A stretch of DNA of 64,000 nt, from positions 124,001 through 188,000 of the forward strand of contig NZ_JAJALI010000006.1 of assembly GCF_020523795.1 (NCBI RefSeq), given 5' to 3'. The position numbers and the translations under genes were made by a program. This document shows, piece by piece, positions 1 to 8,887 of this stretch. This DNA is from Ancylobacter sp. Lp-2 (lineage in GTDB: Bacteria > Pseudomonadota > Alphaproteobacteria > Rhizobiales > Xanthobacteraceae). The notes below the pieces were generated by a model. That model searched no databases, was not told the origin of the DNA, and saw only the letters and a list, made by a program, of their open reading frames with translations. How positions within the stretch are numbered: the stretch's first letter is position 1; each line of letters begins with the position of its first letter.

Positions 1-1021
1 CGGTGGATTGCTGGTGGAGTTGGCTGGCAACGGACGCATCGCCTGCGAGATGGTGCTCGACGCCGGCCGGCACTACGACGCGGTGCTGATGGACGTGCAG
101 ATGCCGGAGATGGACGGCTACGAAGCCACCCGGCGCATCCGCCGGACCATCCCGTCGAGCCAGCTGCCGATCATCGCCATGACCGCCCATGCCTATGAGC
201 GTGAGCGCCAGGCCTGCCTGGAGGCCGGGATGGACGATCACATCGCCAAGCCGGTCGACCCGCCACTGCTCATCGGCACCCTCGATCGCTGGATCCTCCG
301 GCATCGCGACGGCGTGCGGCGCACGACGGCGGACGCGCCGGCGGCATCGCAGCCCCCCGTCGTTGCAGCGGCGGAAGCGCCCCGGGCGCCGGCCGGGCTG
401 CCCGACATGCTGCCGCCCTTCGACATCGCCACCGCGCTCAACCGGGTGAACGGCAAGCGCCCGCTGCTCATGCGGCTGATCATCGGCTTCGGCGAGAAGA
501 ATGCCGGCACCGTCGCCACCCTGCGCCAGCAGATCGCCAAGGGCGAGTTCGACGAGGCCCGGCGGCTGGCGCACACGCTGAAGGGAGTGGCCGGTTCGCT
601 GGAGCTGCGCCATGTCAGCGAAGCGGCCCGTCAGGCCGAGGACGCGCTGGCGCATCGCGAGACCGACAGGCTGGGCCCGCTGGTGGCCCGCCTCGACGAG
701 GCCATGCAGCCCGCGCTGGCCGCGGCCCGCTCGCTCAGCCCCGCCGAGGAGGCGCCAGCGCCGGCTGTGGCGGCGGCCCTCCCCCCACAGGTGCGGTTCG
801 ACGACACGGCACGCGAACTGCTGGCCACGCTGACCACCCAGCTCGAGCGGCGCAGCATGGGCGCGCGCAAGACCTTCGAGCGGCTGGACCACGCCGTCGG
901 CCCCGGCACGGCACTGCTGGAGCCGCTGAAGGCCGCCGTGAACAGCCTTGACTTCAATGCCGCGCTGGCCTTCTCACACCAGATTGCCGAGCGGATGGCG
1001 AATGAGGAGAGCCGATCTTGA
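1..1021 (+). CDS. Hybrid sensor histidine kinase, C-terminal part (receiver + Hpt), 5' end outside window
   Basis: The reading frame is open to the left edge, so the kinase core is missing. Visible are most of a receiver domain, with the phospho-acceptor context LMDVQMPEMDG and the conserved lysine in IAKPVD, then a Hpt domain with the phosphotransfer histidine in AHTLKG, then about 90 residues of unknown role. A REC-Hpt tail is typical of multistep phosphorelay kinases. The stop overlaps the TTG start of the next gene by four bases, so the two are probably translationally coupled and the phosphorelay likely feeds the diguanylate cyclase. That link is inference. Confidence 0.88.
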   Translation, partial: GGLLVELAGNGRIACEMVLDAGRHYDAVLMDVQMPEMDGYEATRRIRRTIPSSQLPIIAMTAHAYERERQACLEAGMDDHIAKPVDPPLLIGTLDRWILRHRDGVRRTTADAPAASQPPVVAAAEAPRAPAGLPDMLPPFDIATALNRVNGKRPLLMRLIIGFGEKNAGTVATLRQQIAKGEFDEARRLAHTLKGVAGSLELRHVSEAARQAEDALAHRETDRLGPLVARLDEAMQPALAAARSLSPAEEAPAPAVAAALPPQVRFDDTARELLATLTTQLERRSMGARKTFERLDHAVGPGTALLEPLKAAVNSLDFNAALAFSHQIAERMANEESRS

Positions 1022-1935
1022 ACGAGCGCCAATCGGTGCTGATCGTTGACGATGAGGTCTCGAACATCGAGATTCTGTCGGCCGCGCTGGAAGACGACTA
1101 CGAAATCTACTTCGCGACGTCCGGCGCCGAGGCGATCGATGTCGCGCGTACCAACCTGCCCGATCTCATCCTGCTCGACGTGCTGATGCCCGGGCTCGAC
1201 GGCTACGAGGTGTGCAGCCTCCTCAAGGCCGACCCGATCATCGGCGACGTGCCGATCATCTTCACCACGGCGCTCGGTGACCGGGACGCGGAAGTGCGCG
1301 GCCTGATGCTCGGCGCCATCGACTACATCACCAAGCCGATCAGTCCGGTCGCGGTGCGGGCGCGCGTGCGCAACCATCTCGACATGAAGCGCATGCGCGA
1401 CCAGCTGGCCGAGATGGCGGTCACCGACGCGCTCACCGGCCTCGGCAACCGGCGCCGGCTGGAGCGGGCGCTCGACCAGGACACGCTGCGGCTCGCCACC
1501 AGCGGCGCGCTGCTGTCGCTCGTCTTCGTCGATATCGACTTCTTCAAGCGCTACAACGATTCCTACGGCCACACCGCTGGCGACCGCTGCCTCTCCATGG
1601 TGGCGGCCGCGCTCAAGCGGACGATGAACCGCGCGGCGGATGTCGCCGTCCGCTATGGCGGCGAGGAATTCGCCTGCGTGCTGCCGGAATGCTCGCATGA
1701 GGAGGCAATGGAGGTCGCGCACCAGATCCATCGGCGCGTCCAACTGCTCGACATCCCGCACAAGACCTCGGACACCGCCTCCTTCGTCACGGTGAGCGTC
1801 GGCGTGGCCACCGCCGCCTGTGCGCTCGGCGCTTCTCCCGAGGCCTGGGTGCGGGCCGCCGACGAGCAGCTCTATCTCGCGAAATCCGCCGGCCGGAACC
1901 AGGTGCTCGGAACGCAGTTCGTCCTGGCGGTGTAG
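1018..1935 (+). CDS. Response regulator with GGDEF domain (PleD-like diguanylate cyclase)
   Basis: This 305-residue protein would make cyclic di-GMP from two GTP in the cytoplasm. Residues 5-120 form a receiver with the acidic cluster DDE, phospho-acceptor Asp54 and Lys107. Residues 130-300 form a GGDEF domain with an intact GGEEF signature at 214-218, metal-binding Asp172/Asp174, and an RxxD inhibitory site (RAAD, 205-208) five residues before the signature, so product inhibition is expected. The start is a TTG overlapping the previous stop (TTGA), preceded by a GGAG ribosome site. Activity is probably switched on by phosphorylation from the upstream phosphorelay kinase. Confidence 0.93.
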   Translation: MNERQSVLIVDDEVSNIEILSAALEDDYEIYFATSGAEAIDVARTNLPDLILLDVLMPGLDGYEVCSLLKADPIIGDVPIIFTTALGDRDAEVRGLMLGAIDYITKPISPVAVRARVRNHLDMKRMRDQLAEMAVTDALTGLGNRRRLERALDQDTLRLATSGALLSLVFVDIDFFKRYNDSYGHTAGDRCLSMVAAALKRTMNRAADVAVRYGGEEFACVLPECSHEEAMEVAHQIHRRVQLLDIPHKTSDTASFVTVSVGVATAACALGASPEAWVRAADEQLYLAKSAGRNQVLGTQFVLAV

Positions 1936-2163
1936 CCGTCCGTCCCGTGCCGGCTCACCGAGCGAGGCGCCGCGCCTTCCATTCGGGCGATGATCCGCCC
2001 CCTTCGCGCCTCCCCACATGGCGAGGCGGTGAAAGCGGCTCGCCCCGCCCCGCCGGGCGCTCCGGCACCCATACCTGTCCACCCTAAGGTCCCGCCGCCG
2101 CGACCGCTCCGACATGGCGCGGCGCGGGACGATGTGAGCTGCGAATAAGTCGCCTTCGAATAA

Positions 2164-2176
2164 ATTGTCCTACAAT
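2164..2176. promoter_or_regulatory. Candidate GntR/FadR-type operator upstream of the TTT-1 cluster
   Basis: A perfect dyad ATTGT-CCT-ACAAT lies about 58 bases before the GntR start codon. FadR-subfamily regulators commonly bind GT-N3-AC dyads of this form. A TTGACA hexamer follows at 2183-2188 with only a weak -10 match near 2206-2212, so the dyad would sit just upstream of the promoter. The rest of 1936-2233 shows no gene. Confidence 0.5.
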
Positions 2177-2233
2177 CTTCAATTGACATGAGGGCAATTC
2201 CATCGCTAGATCCATGGCAACGGAGAGGGACGC

Positions 2234-2902
2234 ATGCCGACGCCCGAAATCGAACTGCTCAAGTCGCGCTCCCTGCCGATGCTCATCGAGGAAGAGATCC
2301 AGCGGGTCATATTGAGCGGCCAGTACGCTCCGGGTGACCGCATCAACGAGAAGGAACTGACGCTGCGCTTCGGCACCAGCCGGGGACCGATCCGCGAGGC
2401 GCTGCGTTCGTTGGAATCCAGCGGGCTGATCGAGCAGATTCCCAATCGGGGCGTATTCGTTCGTCGCCTGACGCCGCAGCAGGCGGCGGAGATCTATGAC
2501 GTACGGGCCTTCCTGTTCGCTCTCGCCGGGCGCCTGCTGGCAATGCGCGCCAGCGAAGCGGAGATCGCCACCTTGCGCGGCTTCGTCACCGCCATGGACG
2601 ATGCGATCGCCGCCGACGACACCGACCGTTACCTGCGCGAGAACTTCGCGTTGCACGAATTCATCGTCGCCCATGCCGCCAATCCGGTGCTGGCCAGCCA
2701 GTATCTGTCGCTGATCAAGCAGCTCCAGCTCTACCGTGCCCGCAATTTGATGCTCGTCGATTCCATGCAGGTGTCGAACCGCGAGCACCACGAGATGGTC
2801 GAGGCGATCGCCGCCCGCGACCCCGACCGCGCCCAGGCGGCTCACATGGCGCATGTGATGTCGGCCAAGCATCGGCTGATGGCGAACGCCGGCCTTTCCT
2901 AA
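2234..2902 (+). CDS. GntR-family transcriptional regulator, FadR subfamily (FCD domain)
   Basis: A 222-residue DNA-binding regulator. Residues about 15-80 form the GntR winged helix (PGDRINEKEL, TSRGPIREALRSLE), and residues 85-210 form an all-helical FCD ligand domain, which usually binds a carboxylic acid and metal. The ATG at 2234 follows a clear GGAGAGGGA ribosome site. It is 23 bases before the first MmgE/PrpD gene in the same direction and is most likely the local, autoregulated controller of the transporter and catabolic genes, probably through the dyad at 2164-2176. The effector is unknown; a substrate or intermediate of the pathway is a reasonable guess. Confidence 0.93.
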   Translation: MPTPEIELLKSRSLPMLIEEEIQRVILSGQYAPGDRINEKELTLRFGTSRGPIREALRSLESSGLIEQIPNRGVFVRRLTPQQAAEIYDVRAFLFALAGRLLAMRASEAEIATLRGFVTAMDDAIAADDTDRYLRENFALHEFIVAHAANPVLASQYLSLIKQLQLYRARNLMLVDSMQVSNREHHEMVEAIAARDPDRAQAAHMAHVMSAKHRLMANAGLS

Positions 2903-2925
2903 CGTTTCATCGCAGGAGTGAATTC

Positions 2926-4356
2926 ATGAGCGCTGCCGATATCACGAGCCAGGCGCTGCGGTTCGTCGAGACGACGACCTATGCGGATCTTCCCGAGGAG
3001 GCGTTGCGCATCGGCCGACGCTGCATCGTCGATGCCGTCGGCCTCTACCTCGCCGGCAGCCAGGAATCGTCCGTGCGCATTCTGGTCGCCGACGCGCTCG
3101 ACCAGGGCGGCCGCGCCGATGCGCCGCTGCCGGCGGCGGGCGCCCGCCGCGTTCCCGCGCCGCTCGCCGGGCGCATCTGGGGCACGGCCGGCCATGCCCA
3201 TGACTGGGACGACACCCAGGTCTCGCACGACCCGGCCCATGTCTACGGCCTGCTCACCCACCCCACCATCCCGCCGCTGACGGCGGCACTGGTCGTCGCC
3301 GACATGCTCGGGCGGCGCGACGGGCGTGAGGTGATGCTCGCCTTCCAGCTCGGCTTCGAAGTGGAGTGCAAGATCTCCGAATGGATGCTGCCCCGTCACT
3401 ATCGGCGCGGCCACCATTCCAGCGGCACGGTCGGCACCTTCGGCGCCTGCGTCGCCGCCGCCAAGCTGCTCGGCCTCACCGGCCCGCGCCTCGCCCATGC
3501 CTTCGGCATCGCCGCCAGCCTCGCGGCCGGCATCCGGGTGAATTTCGGCACCATGACCAAGCCGCTGCATGTCGGGCGCGCCTGCGAGAACGGCATCACC
3601 GCCGCCCTGCTCGCCGCCCGCGGCTTCGACGCCGACCCCACCGCGCTCGACGGTCCCTGGGGCTTCTTCTCGGTGATGGGCGAAGGCTTCGACGCCGGCA
3701 AGGCGGTACAGGGTTTCGGCAATCCGCTGACCATCGTCAGCCCCGGCGTGTCGATCAAGCCTTATCCGTCCGGCATCCTCACCCATCAGTCCATGGACGC
3801 GATGCTGAAGCTGGTGCTCGACCATGACCTGAAGCCGGAACAGGTGGAGCGCATCCGCTTCTTCGCCGGCAAGAACATCATCGAGCCGATCCGCTACCCC
3901 ATCGCCCGCAACCATTTGCAGGCCAAGTTCTCCATGCCGGCGCTGCTGGCGATGATCGTGCTGCGCCGGCGCGCCAGCCATCATGAATTCGAGGACGCCT
4001 TCGTCGCCGGCCCGGCGATGCAGGACCTGCAGGCGCGCACCGACGTCATCAACGACCTCGAGATCGACGCGCGCGGCTACGACCTGATCCGCTCGCGCAT
4101 CGAGGTCGAGACGAAGGACGGTCGCACATTGGTGGAATGGGCGGATGAGCGCTATCGCGGCGGCCCGCTCAACCCGATCAGCGATGCCGATCTCGACGCC
4201 AAGTTCCGCATGTGCGCCGAGGGCGTGCTGGAGGCCTCGGCGCAGGAGGATGTGCTGGCGCTGGCGCGCAGCCTCGATACCGGCGCGGACCTTTCGCGGC
4301 TGATGGCGCTGCTCTCCGCCACCGATGCCGGCGAGATACGGGCAGTGGCGGAATAG
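2926..4356 (+). CDS. MmgE/PrpD family protein (first copy)
   Basis: A 476-residue cytoplasmic enzyme of the MmgE/PrpD fold, which includes 2-methylcitrate dehydratase, cis-aconitate decarboxylase and iminodisuccinate epimerase; members act on di- and tricarboxylates. Family features seen include the N-terminal helical start around DLPEEALRIGRRCIVDAVG, the central TVGTFGACVAAAKLLGL segment and the KPYPSG motif. AGGAG precedes the ATG. It sits between the GntR regulator and tctC. The sequence does not say which of the family reactions it performs. A second, shorter paralogue lies at 7505-8887 in the same operon. Confidence 0.9.
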   Translation: MSAADITSQALRFVETTTYADLPEEALRIGRRCIVDAVGLYLAGSQESSVRILVADALDQGGRADAPLPAAGARRVPAPLAGRIWGTAGHAHDWDDTQVSHDPAHVYGLLTHPTIPPLTAALVVADMLGRRDGREVMLAFQLGFEVECKISEWMLPRHYRRGHHSSGTVGTFGACVAAAKLLGLTGPRLAHAFGIAASLAAGIRVNFGTMTKPLHVGRACENGITAALLAARGFDADPTALDGPWGFFSVMGEGFDAGKAVQGFGNPLTIVSPGVSIKPYPSGILTHQSMDAMLKLVLDHDLKPEQVERIRFFAGKNIIEPIRYPIARNHLQAKFSMPALLAMIVLRRRASHHEFEDAFVAGPAMQDLQARTDVINDLEIDARGYDLIRSRIEVETKDGRTLVEWADERYRGGPLNPISDADLDAKFRMCAEGVLEASAQEDVLALARSLDTGADLSRLMALLSATDAGEIRAVAE

Positions 4357-4419
4357 CGATCCGCGGAACGACCGGCGAGCAACCCGAAGAGGTGCCGCCT
4401 TTCACTGGGAGGAACGAGC

Positions 4420-5406
4420 ATGAACTTCAAGGTCGAACTGACCCGCAGAACGGGTCTGGCGCTCCTGCTGGCCGGCGCGCTGGCGGGCGGGAGCCTCTTC
4501 GCCGGCAAGGCCGCGGCCGATCCGGCGCCTTATCCGGTCAAGGTGGTGACGCTGGTCACCCATTCCAGCCCCGGCGGCGGCTCCGACGTGTTCCTGCGCG
4601 AGCTGTCGAAATATCTCGGCAAGTACATCGACGCCACCTTCGTCGTCGAGAACGTGCAGGGCGGCAGCGGTGCCAAGGCGGTAGCCCGGGTCGCCGGCGC
4701 GCCAGCCGATGGCAGCGTGTTCTACGCCACCACGCCGACCTACATCTACACCTCGCTGCTGTCCAAGCCGCCGAAGACCTACAAGGACCTCGAGCCGCTG
4801 GTGAACATCTTCGCCGACAGCGAGGTGGTGTTCACCCGTGCCGACGGCCCGTACAAGACGCTGCAGGACGTGATCGACAAGGCCAAGAAGGACCGCGGCA
4901 AGTGGGGCGCGGCCAACCCCGCCTCGCTGGAGCGCCAGGCGGCCGAGCAGCTTAAGCATGCCGCCGGCGTCAATGCCGCCATCGTCACCCATGAGGGCGG
5001 CGGCGACATGATGCTGAACGTGCTGAACGGCACGCTCGACATCGGTGTCGGCGAATTCCAGGAACTGCGCTCGCAGATCGAGGCCGGCAAGATCCGCGTC
5101 CTCGCCACCTTCAATCCGGAGCGCCTGCCGGAGAAGCCGGACGTGCCGACGGTGAAGGAAGCCGGCTTCGACGTCCAGCTGGTGAAGTTCCGCGGCCTCG
5201 CCGGCCCCAAGGGCCTGCCGGATGCCGTCACCAAGGCGTGGGACACCGCGATCCAGAAGGTGCTGCAGGATCCCGAGTACAAGAAGGAATACACCGAGGA
5301 AGTGCTGGTGGCGAAGTTCATCGACCACAAGGACTACCCCACCTTCGTGAACTCCTTTGCCACCACGACCGAAACCTTCCTGAAGGAGACCGGCGCCATC
5401 AAATAG
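4420..5406 (+). CDS. tctC: Tripartite tricarboxylate transporter substrate-binding protein (TctC/Bug family), system 1
   Basis: A 328-residue periplasmic binding protein with a signal peptide over about residues 1-33 (basic start, hydrophobic LALLLAGALAGG core, AAA cleavage region). The mature part starts with the family pattern YPVKVVTLVTHSSPGGGSD, in which the loop before SPGGGSD helps bind a carboxylate. It delivers a carboxylic acid to the TctAB permease encoded next. GGGAGGA lies before the ATG. It is the third gene of the GntR cluster, and its ligand is presumably the substrate of the flanking MmgE/PrpD enzymes. Confidence 0.93.
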   Translation: MNFKVELTRRTGLALLLAGALAGGSLFAGKAAADPAPYPVKVVTLVTHSSPGGGSDVFLRELSKYLGKYIDATFVVENVQGGSGAKAVARVAGAPADGSVFYATTPTYIYTSLLSKPPKTYKDLEPLVNIFADSEVVFTRADGPYKTLQDVIDKAKKDRGKWGAANPASLERQAAEQLKHAAGVNAAIVTHEGGGDMMLNVLNGTLDIGVGEFQELRSQIEAGKIRVLATFNPERLPEKPDVPTVKEAGFDVQLVKFRGLAGPKGLPDAVTKAWDTAIQKVLQDPEYKKEYTEEVLVAKFIDHKDYPTFVNSFATTTETFLKETGAIK

Positions 5407-5418
5407 CGCTGGCTCCCG

Positions 5419-5436
5419 CCACCGTCGGCGCGGTGG
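5419..5436. other. Small GC hairpin between tctC and tctB (system 1)
   Basis: CCACCG, six bases, CGGTGG lies 13 bases after the tctC stop with no T-run. It could stabilise the upstream message and raise binding-protein output over permease. A comparable hairpin occurs in the same place in the second TTT operon. Confidence 0.35.
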
Positions 5437-5508
5437 GCGCCGATCGGATCACCCTGCGCGACGCGGACCGCTAGGCGGCCGCGTCGTGGCTTCGGGAAAG
5501 GGTCTGCC

Positions 5509-5985
5509 ATGAACAAAGATACCTGGAGCGGCGTGGTGCTGCTCGCGGTCGCCGGCGCCTATTACTGGGCCACGGGGGCGATCCCGGACAGCACGCTGGA
5601 GGACGAGGTCGGCGCCGTCGGCCTGCCGCACGTGCTCGCCGCCGCGCTGGCGGTGCTGGGGCTCGTTCTCCTCGTGCGCGGCGCGCTCGCCGCCCGGACG
5701 GAAGCCGCCGGAGGGCCCGAGGACGAGGAGCGCGACGCCAGATTGCCGCGCGCCCTCGGCTTCCTCGCCCTCGGCGCGGCCTATGTGCTGCTGCTTCCCT
5801 ATGTCGGCTATTTCATCGCGGTGGCGCTGCTGATCGGCAGCGTGACGCTCTATGAGGGCGCCCCGCGGCGCTGGACGGTGCCCGTCGCGGCGCTGGGCGG
5901 TGCGGCGCTCTACTGGGCGGTCTTCGTCAAGCTTCTCGGGGTCAGCCAACCCGTCGGCACTCTGTTTCAGGGACTGTTCTCATGA
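5509..5985 (+). CDS. tctB: Tripartite tricarboxylate transporter small membrane subunit (TctB family), system 1
   Basis: A 158-residue inner-membrane protein with about four hydrophobic helices, the usual length for TctB. The first helix is near residues 5-22 (GVVLLAVAGAYYWA), then helices near 42-62, 80-107 and 120-140, with an acidic-rich loop EGPEDEERDA-like before the third. TctB partners TctA in proton- or sodium-coupled uptake. It overlaps tctA by four bases (ATGA). The 102-base gap from tctC is typical, because the binding protein is usually made in excess. Confidence 0.88.
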   Translation: MNKDTWSGVVLLAVAGAYYWATGAIPDSTLEDEVGAVGLPHVLAAALAVLGLVLLVRGALAARTEAAGGPEDEERDARLPRALGFLALGAAYVLLLPYVGYFIAVALLIGSVTLYEGAPRRWTVPVAALGGAALYWAVFVKLLGVSQPVGTLFQGLFS

Positions 5986-7508
5986 CGACGTTCTGGGACA
6001 TCGTCCATCTGCTCACCGGCACGCCGCTGATCCTGGTGGCGATCATGGGCCTCACCTGGGGCATTCTCGGCGGCGCGCTGCCGGGCATCTCCGCCTCGAT
6101 CACCATGGCGCTGGTGCTGCCCTTCACCTACACCATGGACCCGGCGATGGCGATCGCGCTGCTCGCCTGCGTCTATATCGGCGCCGAATATGGCGGCTCG
6201 ATCCCGGCCATCCTCATCCGCACGCCCGGCACCAATTCCTCCGCCGCCACCGTGATCGACGGCTATGAGCTGAACCGCCAGGGCCGGGCCGGCGAGGCGC
6301 TCGGCATCTCGCTGATGTCCGGCGTGGTCGGCAGCCTGTTCGGCCTCGCCATGCTGGTGCTGCTCACCGAACCCCTGTCCTGGCTGGCGCTCGCCTTCAC
6401 CCCGCCCTCCTATTTCGGGCTGGGCATTCTCGGCCTCAGCGTCATCGCCTCGATGACCGGCGGCTCGCTGGTGAAGGGCCTCGCGGCGGCGGTGATCGGC
6501 CTGATGATCGCCACCGTCGGCACCGACCCGATCTCCGGCGTCACCCGCTTCACCTTCGACGTGCCGGACCTCTTGAACGGCGTCGAGCCGGTGCTGGTGA
6601 TGGTCGGCCTGTTCGCGCTCACCGAGCTGATGAGCCAGTCCGGCTCCACCTCGCTGACGCAGCTGAAGGAATCGGTGCGCATCCGCCTGCCCAGCCTTTC
6701 CATGATGAACAAGCTGAAGCGCTCGCAGACCATCGGCTGCATCCTCGGCCTGTTCGAAGGGCTCACCCCCGGCGGCGGCGGCTCCATCGCGGCCTTCATG
6801 TCCTATAACGAGGCGCGGCGCTGGTCGAAGACGCCGGAGAAGTTCGGCAAGGGCTCGGAGGAAGGCGTCGCGGCGCCGGAGACGGCCAATAACACCGTGG
6901 CGAGCACCGCGCTCATCCCGCTGCTCAGCTTCGGCATACCGAGCTCGAACTCCACCGCCGTGCTGCTCGGCGGCCTGCTGATGCACGGCCTGCTGCCCGG
7001 CCCGCGCCTGTTCGAGCAGAACCCGCAGGTGATCGACAGCCTCTATGTCGGCTCCTTCGTCGCCATCATCGCGCAGATCGGCGTCGGCATGCTGCTGCTG
7101 CCGGCGGCGGTGTGGCTGGTGAACCGTCCGCGTCCCTACCGCGCCGGCTTCATCTTCGCGCTCATCCTCTCGGGCATCTACACGCTGAATACCTCGACCT
7201 TCGATCTCGGCATCGCGCTGGCGCTCGGCGTCGTCGGCTATCTCATGCGGCGCACCGGCTTCCCCTTCCTGCCGATGATCCTCGGCGTGGTGCTCGGCCA
7301 CATGGTGGAATCCAGCTACCGGCGCTCGCTGGTGCTGTCGGGCGGCGACATGATGGTGTTCCTGCAGGACCCGATCTGCGTCGGGCTGCTGCTCGCTGCC
7401 ACCGGCTTCGTCATCTTCTCGCTCACCCGCGAGCTACGCGACGCGCGCCGGGCCAAGGCCCAGCACATTCGAGACCATCAGACCCACGGGCAGGAAGCGC
7501 ACGGATGA
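5982..7508 (+). CDS. tctA: Tripartite tricarboxylate transporter large permease (TctA family), system 1
   Basis: A 508-residue polytopic inner-membrane protein and the main translocating subunit. Family landmarks include GALPGISASITMALVLPFTY near residue 30, the Gly-rich loop EYGGSIPAILIRTPGT, the LTPGGGGSIAAFMSYNEARR segment near 265 and the PETANNTVAS motif near 300. It starts inside the tctB stop and its own stop overlaps the ATG of the next MmgE/PrpD gene, so the operon is tightly coupled. It works with TctB and the TctC at 4420-5406. Confidence 0.95.
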   Translation: MTTFWDIVHLLTGTPLILVAIMGLTWGILGGALPGISASITMALVLPFTYTMDPAMAIALLACVYIGAEYGGSIPAILIRTPGTNSSAATVIDGYELNRQGRAGEALGISLMSGVVGSLFGLAMLVLLTEPLSWLALAFTPPSYFGLGILGLSVIASMTGGSLVKGLAAAVIGLMIATVGTDPISGVTRFTFDVPDLLNGVEPVLVMVGLFALTELMSQSGSTSLTQLKESVRIRLPSLSMMNKLKRSQTIGCILGLFEGLTPGGGGSIAAFMSYNEARRWSKTPEKFGKGSEEGVAAPETANNTVASTALIPLLSFGIPSSNSTAVLLGGLLMHGLLPGPRLFEQNPQVIDSLYVGSFVAIIAQIGVGMLLLPAAVWLVNRPRPYRAGFIFALILSGIYTLNTSTFDLGIALALGVVGYLMRRTGFPFLPMILGVVLGHMVESSYRRSLVLSGGDMMVFLQDPICVGLLLAATGFVIFSLTRELRDARRAKAQHIRDHQTHGQEAHG

Positions 7509-8887
7509 ACCAGCACAGCCCCCTCCCCGCCGCCCCGCTCGCCGCCACGGTCGGCACCTTCGCCGCCTCGGCGAAGCCGTCCTCCGCAGCGGCCGCGGTG
7601 TGCAGCAGCCTACTGTTCGACATCGCCGGGCTGATCGTCGCCGCGCGCGAGACCGACTATGTGCAGGCGGCGCTCACCAGCGCCGTCGACGAGGGCCGCT
7701 GCACCGCGCTCGGCCATGCCCGCCGGCTTGGCATGTATGACGCGGCGCTGGTCAACGGCACCGCCGCGCATGGCGAGGATTTCGACGACACCTTCGAGGG
7801 CGGCCCGGTGCATCCCGGCGCCGTGGTGGTGCCGGCGGCACTGGCGGCGGCCGAGCAGCACGGCATCGGCGGCGAGGCGGTGATGCGCGGCATCGCGGTC
7901 GGGGCGGAGCTGATGTGCCGGCTCAGCCTCGTCGCCCCGCAGGCGACGCACAAGGCCGGTTTTCACCCCACCGCGATCTTCGGCGCCCCGGCGGCCACCG
8001 CCACCGTCGCCGCCGTGCTCGGTCTGGACGCCGAGACCACTGCCCGCGCGCTGGGCATCGCCGGCAGCCTCGCCTCGGGCATCATCGAATATCTCGCCGA
8101 CGGCTCCTCCACCAAGCGGCTGCATGCCGGCGCGGCGGCGCAGGCCGGGCTGCGCGCCGTGCACCTCGCCCGCGCCGGCTTTGCCGGGCCGCCGACGGTG
8201 TTCGAGGGCACGCATGGCATGTTCAAGGCCTTCGCGCCGTCGAAGACGCCGGACTTCGCCCGGCTGACCGAAGGCCTCGGCACGCGCTGGGTCATCGAGG
8301 GCCTCGCCTTCAAGCCCTATGCCTGCGGGACCATGACCCAGCCCTTCATCGACTGCGCGCTGAAGCTGGCGGCGAGCGGCGTGAGCGCGGACGACATCGT
8401 CGCGATCCGCTGCAAGGTGGGCGAAGGCACGGTGCACCGGCTGTGGGAGCCGCTCGCCGGCAAGCATCGCCCGCCGAACGGCTATGCCGGCAAGTTCTCC
8501 ACCCCCTATTGCATGGCGGTGGCCTTCCTCGACGGCGCGGCCGGCCTCGGCCAGTTCACCGATGCCCGCTCGCAGGATCCCGCCGTGCAGGCGCTCGCCG
8601 CGAAGATCGCCTACGAGATCGACCCGGCCGACGAGTATCCGCGCAATTTCTCCGGCCAGCTCGATGCCACGCTCCGGGATGGCCGGGTGATGAGCTTCCG
8701 CCAGCCGCATATGCGCGGCGGCGCACACGAGCCGCTGGACGACGCCGAGCTGACGGCGAAGTTCGAGGCCAATCTGTCCTTCGGCCACATGGACGACGCC
8801 GGCATCGCCGCCCTGCGGGCCGCGTTGGCGGCCCTCGCCTCGGGCGGCGCCGTCGACCTCGCGCCCGCACGGTACGGCGCGCAATGA
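7505..8887 (+). CDS. MmgE/PrpD family protein (second copy)
   Basis: A 460-residue member of the MmgE/PrpD family, divergent from the copy at 2926. The ATG at 7505 overlaps the tctA stop (ATGA); the same frame extends far upstream, but that part is antisense-like shadow within tctA. Seen are VNGTAAHGEDFDDTFEGGP, the HPGAVVVPAALA segment, the FHPTAIFGAPAATATVAAVL core and KPYACG (in place of KPYPSG). Paired paralogues suggest a dehydration/hydration or isomerisation sequence, or a heteromeric enzyme, acting on the imported acid. That is inference. It overlaps the next SDR gene by four bases. Confidence 0.9.
   Translation: MNQHSPLPAAPLAATVGTFAASAKPSSAAAAVCSSLLFDIAGLIVAARETDYVQAALTSAVDEGRCTALGHARRLGMYDAALVNGTAAHGEDFDDTFEGGPVHPGAVVVPAALAAAEQHGIGGEAVMRGIAVGAELMCRLSLVAPQATHKAGFHPTAIFGAPAATATVAAVLGLDAETTARALGIAGSLASGIIEYLADGSSTKRLHAGAAAQAGLRAVHLARAGFAGPPTVFEGTHGMFKAFAPSKTPDFARLTEGLGTRWVIEGLAFKPYACGTMTQPFIDCALKLAASGVSADDIVAIRCKVGEGTVHRLWEPLAGKHRPPNGYAGKFSTPYCMAVAFLDGAAGLGQFTDARSQDPAVQALAAKIAYEIDPADEYPRNFSGQLDATLRDGRVMSFRQPHMRGGAHEPLDDAELTAKFEANLSFGHMDDAGIAALRAALAALASGGAVDLAPARYGAQ

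Noticed and set aside
631-2115. 494-codon frame on the minus strand
   Set aside because: Antisense to the Hpt region and the diguanylate cyclase gene; no domain seen.
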